64,000 nucleotides of DNA from the NCBI GenBank assembly GCA_045603585.1, contig JAZUMK010000005.1, forward strand, positions 58,601 through 122,600, written 5' to 3'. Position 1 is the first letter of the stretch. Each line of letters starts with the position of its first letter. This DNA comes from SFEL01 sp045603585. Its GTDB lineage: Bacteria; Bacillota; Clostridia; Christensenellales; CAG-138. The notes under the pieces are model-generated. The model ran no database searches, was not told the origin of the DNA, and worked only from the letters and a program-made list of their open reading frames with translations. The translations under genes and the position numbers were made by a program. Shown in pieces: positions 44,032 to 52,292 of the stretch.

Positions 44032-45672
44032 TCAATCTTCTATTGGAACTGCACCCTCCGGGGGAGTGTAATACTTGGGGCTGGCGGTGCCTCTGCGGGC
44101 TTCCTCCGCGTTGCCCTTGTAGGTGTCGGTGTAGAGCAGCTCTGAGCTTTCCAGTACGCCGTTTACGTATTTATCCTGATAGGCCTCCACCACATAACCG
44201 TTTCTGGCCTCCAGGGTAACCAGCTTGTATCCCCTTGGGATGGTATCGTCATCGGTGTAGTTTACGTCCTTTCGGCGTATGGTTTCCTTTATCTCGCTGC
44301 GGGTCTTGTAGGTAACTCCGTCGGGCAGGGATCTTCCGTATATCTCGAAGGTGATGGTCTTGTATTTGGTATCCGGCACATCCTCAATAAAGGCATGTAG
44401 ATATATTGGAGCATCCGTATTGTTTTTGAACTTCAGGTCTATATTGGTTATGGAATCCACCGTGGCATCCAGTCCCTTATCCACATAGGTGGAGGGAATG
44501 GTATGGGCCCTGCGGTAGCTTATCTCCACATCGGCGCACACAAGGGCATTGTACAGAGTTGTGCTTACCTGACATATGCCGCCGCCCGCCTGTATGGTGT
44601 AATCCTTGCCGTCCGCAATGCCGTTTGCTCCCTTCCAGCCGGTATCGTAGGTACGGGGGCCAACGTGGCCGTTAAAGCTCCATTCTTCGCCGGGGGCAAC
44701 CACCGTGCCGCTCACTATATCCGCCGCCTTTTCTATGTTGAATACGCGGTTTTGTACGGTTTCGTCGCTGCGGCTGGTGGGGAACTGAGTAGAGAAGGAG
44801 GATCTGAGGCCAAAGCCGCCCTGAAGGTCCGCCTGAGTTATGGATGGGGTAACGCTGTTGTATATGCCATCCATGGAGAAAGTGTACATTCCGGTGGACA
44901 GCATGGAGTTTATGTACTCATATGTCTGCTCCACATCCATCACGCGGCCCTCTTTGCCCTCTGAAAAATTGAAGGACACGCCGGTAGGGCCATGCAGGGG
45001 CTCTATCTTTGCCTCCACAGGCTGGATGTTGAACGCTTGGGCTATTTCATCAAGCTCCATGCGGAGGTTTATTGTATTCCAGGTGAATATGTCGTTTATC
45101 TCGCCGGGATTTGACGCCGCAGTAACGTCAACAACGCCGGAATCTGCCGGAGTATACGCAAGGGCACGCTGAAGGGTGCTTTCTATATCGTAGGCAAGGT
45201 TTATCTGCTCGGCATTGATAGTGTACTGCTCCCCTGCCATGTTTATTGTGATACAGGCAGAATCGATTATCTCATCCGCCGCAGCGGAAACAGCCTGCCT
45301 GGCCTTTGCCTTGGTTTCGCCGCCCACGTCTATGCCAAGCACCTTAACACCGTCCGGCAATACCTGCTCTGTGCCGATGACCAGCTGCTCGCTGCTTTGT
45401 CCGGCGCGGCTCAGCAGGAATATCGCGCCGCATATCAGCAGAATGAATACGCCAAGCACAGTTATCATGCGCTTGTAGTTTACCCGCTTCCTGGGCTTGC
45501 TCTTCTCCGGAGCCGCCCGCCTTTGGGCAGGCTTTGCCGGTTTTGCGGCCTGTGTTTTTTGTGCAGGCGGAGAGGATTTTCGCTCAGGGGAAGCAGAGGG
45601 GCTTTTGCTCCTCTGGCTGCTTCCGTTTATGTAATTGGGCAGCTTAAGCTCGTCCTTTTTGCGGCCCGCCAT
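44032..45672 (-). CDS. VanW family protein with YoaR-type domain
   Basis: A 546-residue protein. A Lys/Pro/Ser-rich cytoplasmic head of about 65 residues precedes one transmembrane helix (about 70-90). A YoaR-like putative peptidoglycan-binding region follows (two halves between 110 and 290), then a VanW domain with VGPRTYDTGWKGANGI and GGGICQVSTTLYNAL. The C-terminal 100 residues may be a G5-like module. The function of VanW is not known, although it occurs in some glycopeptide-resistance clusters. The GGAGG start is clear. No van resistance enzymes are near. Confidence 0.88.
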   Translation of the reverse strand: MAGRKKDELKLPNYINGSSQRSKSPSASPERKSSPPAQKTQAAKPAKPAQRRAAPEKSKPRKRVNYKRMITVLGVFILLICGAIFLLSRAGQSSEQLVIGTEQVLPDGVKVLGIDVGGETKAKARQAVSAAADEIIDSACITINMAGEQYTINAEQINLAYDIESTLQRALAYTPADSGVVDVTAASNPGEINDIFTWNTINLRMELDEIAQAFNIQPVEAKIEPLHGPTGVSFNFSEGKEGRVMDVEQTYEYINSMLSTGMYTFSMDGIYNSVTPSITQADLQGGFGLRSSFSTQFPTSRSDETVQNRVFNIEKAADIVSGTVVAPGEEWSFNGHVGPRTYDTGWKGANGIADGKDYTIQAGGGICQVSTTLYNALVCADVEISYRRAHTIPSTYVDKGLDATVDSITNIDLKFKNNTDAPIYLHAFIEDVPDTKYKTITFEIYGRSLPDGVTYKTRSEIKETIRRKDVNYTDDDTIPRGYKLVTLEARNGYVVEAYQDKYVNGVLESSELLYTDTYKGNAEEARRGTASPKYYTPPEGAVPIED

Positions 45673-45687
45673 AATATCCTCCGTATT

Positions 45688-46416
45688 TTATCTTCCCAGC
45701 AGGCCAAGGGCCACATCCGGGTTGTTTGTCATCAGGGCATTTGCGCCCTTTTGTATGAGGGCAGCCATATCTTCCTCCGTATCCGCCGCCCATGCGTTTA
45801 CCTCGATGCCGTTCTCTGCACAGCCTTCCATAAGGCCGGGACAAAGCAGCGCAGCCTTGCAGTGGGGATGTATGGCATCCGCTTTTAGATAGTTTGCATA
45901 TACCCATGGATCTACCATTGCATTGGAATACAGCAGGCCTATCTTTGCATCCGGGTCTATTTCCCGTATTTTCTGCAGAACGTAATGATTAAAAGAGGAA
46001 TAGATGATCCTTCCCTGCATGCCCATCTCCCGCTCAAGGCGGATCAGCTTATCCCATATGCCATAATACATCACCTCGTCGCACTTCACCTCCACGTTTA
46101 CCGTCATGGCGCTGTTTTTGACAAGGCCGTATACTTCCTTCAGCGTTGGGATGCGAGCATCCTTATACTCTGCCATTCCATTGGAAAAGTCCAGCTTTTT
46201 CAGCTCCTGGCAGGTCATATCCACCACCCTGCCGCTGCCGTTTGAGGTGCGGTTCACTGTGGCATCGTGTATTACCATCAGCTTGCCGTCGCTGCTGAGC
46301 TGCACATCCAGCTCTATGCCGTCCGCGCCCATCTCCATGGCCATGCGGAAAGCGGGAATGGTATTCTCCGGCGCATATGCGCTGGCGCCTCTGTGAGCCC
46401 AAACCTTACAGGACAA
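45688..46416 (-). CDS. glycerophosphodiester phosphodiesterase
   Basis: A 242-residue TIM-barrel enzyme that hydrolyses glycerophosphodiesters to glycerol 3-phosphate and an alcohol. The active site reads WAHRGASAYAPENTIPAF, GADGIELDVQLSSDGKLMVIHD. A TTG at 46416 has GGAGG eight bases upstream and is the start; the frame's opening to 46515 runs through the promoter palindrome. There is no signal peptide, so it is cytoplasmic. The upstream promoter is buried in a perfect inverted repeat. Confidence 0.9.
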   Translation of the reverse strand: MSCKVWAHRGASAYAPENTIPAFRMAMEMGADGIELDVQLSSDGKLMVIHDATVNRTSNGSGRVVDMTCQELKKLDFSNGMAEYKDARIPTLKEVYGLVKNSAMTVNVEVKCDEVMYYGIWDKLIRLEREMGMQGRIIYSSFNHYVLQKIREIDPDAKIGLLYSNAMVDPWVYANYLKADAIHPHCKAALLCPGLMEGCAENGIEVNAWAADTEEDMAALIQKGANALMTNNPDVALGLLGR

Positions 46417-46447
46417 GACAGCTACCTCCTTGGATGATTTTGTATAC

Positions 46448-46466
46448 GGTATGATTATATCATACC
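46448..46466. promoter_or_regulatory. perfect palindrome overlapping the GDPD promoter (operator candidate)
   Basis: GGTATGAT TAT ATCATACC: eight-bp perfect arms around a three-base centre. On the minus strand the same bases include TGATATAAT (46454-46462), the likely -10 for the GDPD gene. The site lies between two divergent genes. Confidence 0.6.
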
Positions 46467-46489
46467 ACATATTGATTTTGAATATTTTT

Positions 46490-46885
46490 ATGTCCCGCAG
46501 CCAAGCTATTGACATGATAAGTTTTATTGTGTGTTTTATTTTGGGCGGCGGAGCTTACGTTGGGCTGGAATACCTGTGGCGGGGCCGCAGCCATGTTTCC
46601 ATGTTTGTAGCCGGCGGACTTGCCTTTGCCATATTGGACGGCATATTTGCAAGGTATTCCCTGCCTTTGATTTATAAGTGCATCATCGGGGCGCTGCTGA
46701 TAACCGCTCTCGAATTTGCCGCAGGATACATTGTAAACCTGCGGCTTAAGCTGTCGGTGTGGGACTATTCAAAAATACCGCTGAATCTTTACGGGCAGAT
46801 ATGCCCCCGGTATACCCTGTTGTGGGCAATTCTCAGCCTGCCCATAAGCTGGCTCAGCGGCTTTCTGCACAGATGGGTGTTTTAG
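46490..46885 (+). CDS. small integral membrane protein, putative ABC_trans_CmpB family
   Basis: About 130 residues with four hydrophobic helices and the signature NLYGQICPRYTLLWAILSLP near the C terminus, typical of the putative ABC transporter permease family PF06541. Two ATGs are possible (46490 and 46514) and neither has a ribosome binding site, so the exact start is uncertain. Its stop overlaps the stop of the convergent nucleoside kinase gene by four bases, with no terminator between them. Function unknown. Confidence 0.7.
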   Translation: MSRSQAIDMISFIVCFILGGGAYVGLEYLWRGRSHVSMFVAGGLAFAILDGIFARYSLPLIYKCIIGALLITALEFAAGYIVNLRLKLSVWDYSKIPLNLYGQICPRYTLLWAILSLPISWLSGFLHRWVF

Positions 46886-48549
46886 CTGCGGTAATAGGTA
46901 TTGCCGCCTATAAACTCACGCATTATGGATGTGGGAGGAATTTCGTCCTCAATATCCGCATCCAGTATGTAATTGAGGAATTTCACGATATCCCGCGCCA
47001 TGGCGTAATATTTGCTCTGGGGCGTAACCTCATTTAGCAGGGGGTACACATATTTCTTCAGCACAGAGGGCTCGTACAGCAGCGTGGTATTGATAAGTGC
47101 ATCGGCATTTTCCTGATAGGGGAAGATCCACCTTTCCTCTCCCCGCCTTACGCTGGCCCACATGCCAAGGGTTTCTTCCATTGATGCGTTGCGGGTCTTA
47201 TAATCCCTGACAAGGCGGCGAAGAATGCGGATATCCGTGGTGCGTATGCGGTTATGGTCGTCAAGGTTGAGGGTGGTAAGAGCGCTGACATACACCCTGA
47301 ATATCTTGCTTTCATCCACCTCGCCGATAAGCTGAGGATTAAGACCGTGTATGCCCTCGATTATCACCGGCTGATCCTCCCTGAGCTGAAGCAGCCTTCC
47401 ATGGGGTGCACGGCGGGCGGTCTTAAAATCAAACTCCGGCACTTCCACCTCTTCGCCCCGTATAAGGGCGGCAAGATCCTGCTTGAAGCGGGGAATATCC
47501 AGGGTGTTTATATGCTCAAGGTCAATTTCGCCATTTTCATCGGGCTGTATTTTGTCCCTGTCGATGTAGTAGTCATCCAGTGACAGCATTACAGGGTCAA
47601 GGCCATGCACCCTCAGCTGAGTTGCCAGCCTGTGGGCAGATGTGGTTTTTCCGGAGGATGAAGGGCCTGCCAGCAGTATTGCCTTTGCGCCCTTTTCCAG
47701 TATTTTATCCGCCACCTCGGCATATCTGCGCTGATGCAGAACCTCATTTATACGCACCAGCTCCCGTATGCTGCCGTTCTGAACAGCGGTATTGAGCTGA
47801 TGAACGGTATCGCACTTCATCAGCCTTCCCCATTCGTCGCTCTGATGGAATACCGAATGAAGCTTGGGCAGGTCGGGACACTCTGCAAGCACATCCGGCG
47901 CATCCACTCTGGGCATCATCAGCATGACCGCCCCATCCCAAACATGCTTGAGGCGGAAAACATCCACATATGAAGTATCCGGAGTCATTTCCCCGTAAAA
48001 GTAATCCATATGTCCTTCCGCCTGATATACGTCAAAATAGCTGAACCTGCGCCACTTGAGCAGATCCGCCTTGTCCTGCTGTCCGTCCTTTTCAAAGAAC
48101 TCCACAGCCTCTTTTATGGATATGCGTTTGCGCTCAAGGGGAAGCCCTTTGCGCACCAGCAGACGCATCTGGGTTTCGATTTTATTGGTGTCCTCCTGGG
48201 TAAATGCCTTATCTCCATCGGCAAGGGAAATAAACAGCCCCTGACCAAGGGAATACCTTACCCACACCCTTGCGGAGGGATACAGCTTTCTTACGGCCAG
48301 AATAAACACAAACTGAAGGGTGCGCTCATATACCCTTCTGCCCATCTCATCGGTATAGCGGAGAAGGTGCATATTTGTATCCTTATTGGGGGTAAAGCCA
48401 AGGCTGAATACCTCCCCCGCAATCTGTGCGGCAAGGGGGCGCTCCGCAAGGCTGATGCTGTCAAGGTCTGCCATGCGCACCGCATCCAGTATTGTTTTTC
48501 CGCTTTCAATGGCTATGGTTTTTCCGTCCATATTCATAGTGATATTCAT
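46882..48549 (-). CDS. nucleoside (uridine-type) kinase with N-terminal TGS and ThrRS-like editing domain
   Basis: A 555-residue protein. Residues 1-60 form a TGS domain and 60-180 resemble the second additional domain of threonyl-tRNA synthetase. A P-loop kinase follows (AILLAGPSSSGKTTSAHRLATQL, near residue 290, DDYYIDRD, IIEGIHGLNP). The HxxxH zinc motif of the editing domain appears lost (ERTLQFVF in its place). The arrangement is known in Bacillota and some other phyla and is annotated as nucleoside kinase; the substrate is not settled. The start has GGGAG nine bases upstream. Confidence 0.85.
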   Translation of the reverse strand: MNITMNMDGKTIAIESGKTILDAVRMADLDSISLAERPLAAQIAGEVFSLGFTPNKDTNMHLLRYTDEMGRRVYERTLQFVFILAVRKLYPSARVWVRYSLGQGLFISLADGDKAFTQEDTNKIETQMRLLVRKGLPLERKRISIKEAVEFFEKDGQQDKADLLKWRRFSYFDVYQAEGHMDYFYGEMTPDTSYVDVFRLKHVWDGAVMLMMPRVDAPDVLAECPDLPKLHSVFHQSDEWGRLMKCDTVHQLNTAVQNGSIRELVRINEVLHQRRYAEVADKILEKGAKAILLAGPSSSGKTTSAHRLATQLRVHGLDPVMLSLDDYYIDRDKIQPDENGEIDLEHINTLDIPRFKQDLAALIRGEEVEVPEFDFKTARRAPHGRLLQLREDQPVIIEGIHGLNPQLIGEVDESKIFRVYVSALTTLNLDDHNRIRTTDIRILRRLVRDYKTRNASMEETLGMWASVRRGEERWIFPYQENADALINTTLLYEPSVLKKYVYPLLNEVTPQSKYYAMARDIVKFLNYILDADIEDEIPPTSIMREFIGGNTYYRS

Positions 48550-48704
48550 AATGCATCTCTCCCGTTTGGCTGAAAAATGTAGTTTTATCCTGATATGACC
48601 GCAAGAATTTGATACAAGTATACTATATTTGATGGTGGATTAATATGTCGTATTGGAAAACTTTTCGCTTTCTTCGCATTTTTTCATGCATACGGCTGTA
48701 AATC

Positions 48705-48713
48705 TGGTATAAT
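48705..48713 (+). promoter_or_regulatory. extended -10 promoter of the flippase-mazG genes
   Basis: TGGTATAAT, about 72 bases before the flippase start. No clear -35. The rest of 48550-48784 holds only AT-rich sequence and the minus-strand kinase leader. Confidence 0.45.
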
Positions 48714-48784
48714 AGATAAGCCTATGGGGAGACGGCAGGCTTTGCCATGCCCGTTTCAGGCAATACTCCCGGAGCGAGATAACA

Positions 48785-50380
48785 ATGGAAAAGAAAAAGA
48801 CTTCTTTCGTGCGGGGCGCCGTAATACTTGGTGCGGCGGGCCTGCTGGTAAAAATAATAGGCGCTTTCTTCCGCATACCTCTGGCAAACGCCATAGGCCC
48901 CATCGGAACAAGCTACTACGAAGTGGTATATCCTTACTACTCCGGCCTTTTGGTCATATCCTCATCCGGCCTTCCCACCGCCATATCCAAAATGGTATCA
49001 GAACGGATGACTGCAGGAGATTACAGAGGAGCACATAAGGTATTTACCACCGCCATGAAGCTGCTCATCTGCGTTGGCCTTGTAACAGGCGCGCTGATGT
49101 TCTTCGGCTCCAATGCCCTCGCCGCCATATCCACGCTGGATGCGGCCCATTACTCCTTCAAGGTGCTTTCCCCCGCAATGCTTGTGGTATCCATCATGTG
49201 CGCTTACCGGGGCTATCTCCAGGGAATGCAGCGCATGACAGGCACCGCCCTTTCACAGGTGGTAGAGCAGGTGGGCAAGCTGGCAATAGGCCTCACCCTT
49301 GCCATCAAGCTGCTGCCCCGTGGCCCCGAATTTGCCGCAATGGGCGCGCTGATAGGCGTAGCAATATCCGAAGTGCTGGCGCTGATAGTGATAATCCTGG
49401 TTTACAACCGCTACCGCCCCGCCATTATGAAGCGGATGGCTCAGACAGAAGCCTACAAGCCCGCCCCTGTTTTAAAGAACCTTATCCTTCTGGCCGTCCC
49501 CATTACCCTTGGCGCATCAATAAGTTCCCTTTCCGGCATGGTGGACAGCGCCCTTATAATCAGAATACTGCTTAAGCTGGGCTATTCTCAGGATACCGCC
49601 CAGACCGCATATTCCCTGCTGCGCACAAACGTTACCACCCTTATAAACATGCCCGGTGTGCTTACCATGGCCCTTGCAATGAGCCTTGTGCCGGCCATAT
49701 CCGCCGCCGTTGCCCGCAGGGAAAAGGAAAGCGTCATGAACATATGCTGCCTCGGCCTAAAGCTGGCCCTTATAATCGGCCTGCCCTGCGCCGTTGGCCT
49801 GTTCGTACTGGCCCGCCCCATACTGGCCATGCTGTATCCGGTGCTTACGGAAGCCCAGCTTGACCTTGCCGCAGACCTTATGCATACCGCCTCCATCGGC
49901 GTAATATTCCTCTCCCTCGTACAGTCCATGACAGGCGTCATTCAGGGCCTCGGAAAGCCCAACGTACCCCTGTTCAATCTGTTCATAGGCTTCCTGCTGA
50001 AGGTCGTTTCCCTGCTGATACTGATGAACATCCCATCCATCAACATTCAGGGCGCTTCTGTATCCACCGTTATCTGCTATGCCTTTGCAGGCCTCGCGGA
50101 TACCGTTTATGCCCTCCGCAGGGCAAGGATAGAGCTGAACCTGTGGGACGTTGTTCTCAAGCCCCTGCTGTCCTCCCTTGCCATGGGCGCAATGGTGTAT
50201 ATGTGCCACGATTTCATATACCGCATGGGTCACGAGACTACCGCAGTGATAATAGCTGTGTTCCTCGGCGTTTGCGTATACGCCATACTTGCAATATACC
50301 TTAAGATGTTCTCCAGGGAAGAGCTCAGCTATATCCCCGGCGGCGGCAAGCTGAGAAAACTTATATACGGCAATAAATAA
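48785..50380 (+). CDS. SpoVB/YtgP-type lipid or oligosaccharide flippase (MOP superfamily)
   Basis: A 531-residue polytopic membrane protein with about fourteen helices. The opening SFVRGAVILGAAGLLVKIIGAFFRIPLANAIGPIGTSYYEVVYPYY is the standard start of this branch, and GVIQGLGKPNVPLFNLFIGFLLKV also fits. Relatives flip lipid II or other wall precursors (YtgP/MurJ-like) or act in spore cortex formation (SpoVB). The branch alone cannot decide. It is 14 bases from mazG and in the same operon, an order often seen as spoVB-mazG-hup in Clostridia. Confidence 0.9.
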   Translation: MEKKKTSFVRGAVILGAAGLLVKIIGAFFRIPLANAIGPIGTSYYEVVYPYYSGLLVISSSGLPTAISKMVSERMTAGDYRGAHKVFTTAMKLLICVGLVTGALMFFGSNALAAISTLDAAHYSFKVLSPAMLVVSIMCAYRGYLQGMQRMTGTALSQVVEQVGKLAIGLTLAIKLLPRGPEFAAMGALIGVAISEVLALIVIILVYNRYRPAIMKRMAQTEAYKPAPVLKNLILLAVPITLGASISSLSGMVDSALIIRILLKLGYSQDTAQTAYSLLRTNVTTLINMPGVLTMALAMSLVPAISAAVARREKESVMNICCLGLKLALIIGLPCAVGLFVLARPILAMLYPVLTEAQLDLAADLMHTASIGVIFLSLVQSMTGVIQGLGKPNVPLFNLFIGFLLKVVSLLILMNIPSINIQGASVSTVICYAFAGLADTVYALRRARIELNLWDVVLKPLLSSLAMGAMVYMCHDFIYRMGHETTAVIIAVFLGVCVYAILAIYLKMFSREELSYIPGGGKLRKLIYGNK

Positions 50381-50394
50381 GAGGTGAAAATCAA

Positions 50395-51840
50395 ATGACC
50401 CAGCTGACAATAGTTCCCCTTTCCACCCCAAACAGCCTTGGCGTTGCGGCACAGATCGCCGTACTCAATGCAGGAAAGCTGTTCCTGCAGACGGATGCCC
50501 ATCACAGTGCCCAGTGGATAAAGTCCTCAGGCATTCCCTACACCTCCATGGATGACCTTTACGGAGAATGCTTTGACTTTGACGAGCTGAACGATGCCAT
50601 CGCCGCCCGCCTTATGTGCGGTATGGATGCGGTTTACGCCGTACCCGGCCGCGGCCCCGGACAGGCTCAGCTAAGCGCCATACGCAAGGCCGCAGAGGAA
50701 AGAAACATATCCGTTAAGCTGATGCCCGGCACAGGCTATGCCGAAGCCGCCTGCGCAGAGGCAGGCCTTGCCTACGGACGCATGACAATTTGCGCCGCAA
50801 ACGATATTCCCGCACGCATTGACCCCTTTATCCCCCTGTGCATCGAAGAAATCGACACCCCCATCCGTGCCGGGGAAATAAAGCTGACCCTTGGGGAATA
50901 CTATCCCGATGAATATCAGGTGTTTTTCTGCACCATGAATGACTGCGGCACATACGACGTACGCAGCATCCCCCTCTATGAGCTGGACAGGCAGAGCGGA
51001 TACTTTGCAGCCACCTGCTGTATAGTGCCCCCCGCTCCCGCTCAAGAAAGCCTGACCCGCGGCGATGCAGACGGCCTTATGTACATACTGCGCCGCCTGA
51101 GGGCTCCCGGCGGCTGCCCCTGGGATGCAGAGCAGACCCACGAATCCATCCGCAGCAACCTTATCGAGGAAGCCTACGAAGTAATAGACGCCATAGACAA
51201 CAAGGACCCCGATGCCCTCTGCGAAGAGCTGGGAGACCTGCTGCTGCAGATAGGTCTGCATGCCGTAATGGAGGAGGAAACCTCCACCTTCACCCTGCGC
51301 GATGTTGCCACCGGTGTTATCAACAAGATGATCTACCGCCATCCCCATGTTTTCGGCACAGTTAAGGCGGATACATCCGAACAGGTGCTCTTCAACTGGG
51401 AAAACCTTAAAAAGAAGGAAAAGCAGCACAGCAGCTATACCGAGATAATGCAGGCCATACCCAAGGGCTTCCCCGCCCTTATGCGGGCTGCCAAGGTGCA
51501 GAAAAAGGCCGCCCACGCCGGCTTTGACTGGAGCGATGCATATGAGGCCATGTACAAGCTGCCGGAAGAGGTATCCGAGCTGGCAGAGGCCATGGAGCAG
51601 GGCGATGATGCCCATATTGACGAAGAGCTGGGCGACGTGCTGTTTGCCGCGGTAAACGTTATACGCCTGCTGAAGCGTGATCCCGAAGGCCTGCTGAACG
51701 CCTCAACCAATAAATTTATCGCCCGTTTTTCCCGCATGGAACAGTTGATTGCAGCGGATTCCCGCTCCCTTGAGGGCATGACTCTTGCCCAAATGGACGA
51801 ATATTGGGACAAGGCCAAGGCACAAATGCAAAAAAATTAG
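50395..51840 (+). CDS. mazG: MazG family nucleotide pyrophosphohydrolase with a degenerate N-terminal methylase-like domain (YabN-type)
   Basis: A 481-residue protein. The C-terminal half is a full-length MazG with two repeats: CPWDAEQTHESIRSNLIEEAYEVIDAI...EELGDLLLQIGLHA and LPEEVSELAEAM...EELGDVLFAAVNVIRLLK. MazG hydrolyses nucleoside triphosphates to monophosphate and pyrophosphate, cleaning pools. The N-terminal 220 residues align in layout with a tetrapyrrole methylase domain as in YabN, but its Gly-rich SAM loop is replaced (PLSTPNSLG), so methylation is unlikely. The ribosome binding site GAGGTG is good. It precedes hup. Confidence 0.88.
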   Translation: MTQLTIVPLSTPNSLGVAAQIAVLNAGKLFLQTDAHHSAQWIKSSGIPYTSMDDLYGECFDFDELNDAIAARLMCGMDAVYAVPGRGPGQAQLSAIRKAAEERNISVKLMPGTGYAEAACAEAGLAYGRMTICAANDIPARIDPFIPLCIEEIDTPIRAGEIKLTLGEYYPDEYQVFFCTMNDCGTYDVRSIPLYELDRQSGYFAATCCIVPPAPAQESLTRGDADGLMYILRRLRAPGGCPWDAEQTHESIRSNLIEEAYEVIDAIDNKDPDALCEELGDLLLQIGLHAVMEEETSTFTLRDVATGVINKMIYRHPHVFGTVKADTSEQVLFNWENLKKKEKQHSSYTEIMQAIPKGFPALMRAAKVQKKAAHAGFDWSDAYEAMYKLPEEVSELAEAMEQGDDAHIDEELGDVLFAAVNVIRLLKRDPEGLLNASTNKFIARFSRMEQLIAADSRSLEGMTLAQMDEYWDKAKAQMQKN

Positions 51841-51869
51841 AAAAACAGCCTGTTTTTTGAAATTTTTGC

Positions 51870-51898
51870 TTGCGTCCGCAGAAAATAGTTAGTATAAT
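51870..51898 (+). promoter_or_regulatory. SigA-type promoter of hup
   Basis: TTGCGT (51870-51875), 17-base spacer, TATAAT (51893-51898). The leader is about 53 bases. Confidence 0.7.
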
Positions 51899-51957
51899 AT
51901 CAAACGTCCGCGTTTGGACAACATAAGTAACATAAATTATTTGGGAGGATATATTCA

Positions 51958-52230
51958 ATGAATAAGACCGAACTGATCGCTGCAGTAGCAGGTAAGTGCT
52001 CCATCTCCAAGAAGGACGCAGAGGCTGTTGTTCTCGCCACCTTCGAAAGCATCACTGACGCTCTCGTAAAGGGCGAAAAGGTTCAGATCGTTGGCTTCGG
52101 TGGTTTCGAAGTTCGCGAGCGTCCCGCTCACAAGGGCCACAACCCCATGACCGGCGAAGAGATCGAGATCGCTGCCAGCAAGTCCCCCGCCTTCAAGGCA
52201 GGCAAGGCTCTCAAGGAAGCCCTCAACTAA
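51958..52230 (+). CDS. hup: HU family DNA-binding protein
   Basis: A 90-residue histone-like protein that bends and compacts DNA. MNKTELIAAVAGKCSISKKDAEAVV, VQIVGFGGFEVRERPAHKGHNPMTGEEI and the Lys-rich C terminus are all standard. It has its own promoter, a GGGAGG site and a strong terminator. The codon choice is more biased to C-ending and GTT-type codons than its neighbours, as expected for a highly expressed gene. Confidence 0.97.
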   Translation: MNKTELIAAVAGKCSISKKDAEAVVLATFESITDALVKGEKVQIVGFGGFEVRERPAHKGHNPMTGEEIEIAASKSPAFKAGKALKEALN

Positions 52231-52245
52231 TAGCCAAACACAACT

Positions 52246-52284
52246 TAAAAGCAGGCTGTGCATGCAGCCTGCTTTTTGTTTTTA
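52246..52284. terminator. terminator between hup and ispDF
   Basis: GCAGGCTG, six-base loop, CAGCCTGC (52251-52272), with TTTTTGTTTTT on one side and an A run on the other. Confidence 0.88.
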
Positions 52285-52292
52285 TGTATGTT

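Noticed and set aside
44032..45672. Vancomycin resistance cluster suggested by VanW plus the VanRS-like pair
   Set aside because: No vanH, vanA/B-type ligase, vanX or vanY is present, and the VanRS-like pair is 40 kb away. VanW proteins are common in Clostridia without resistance.
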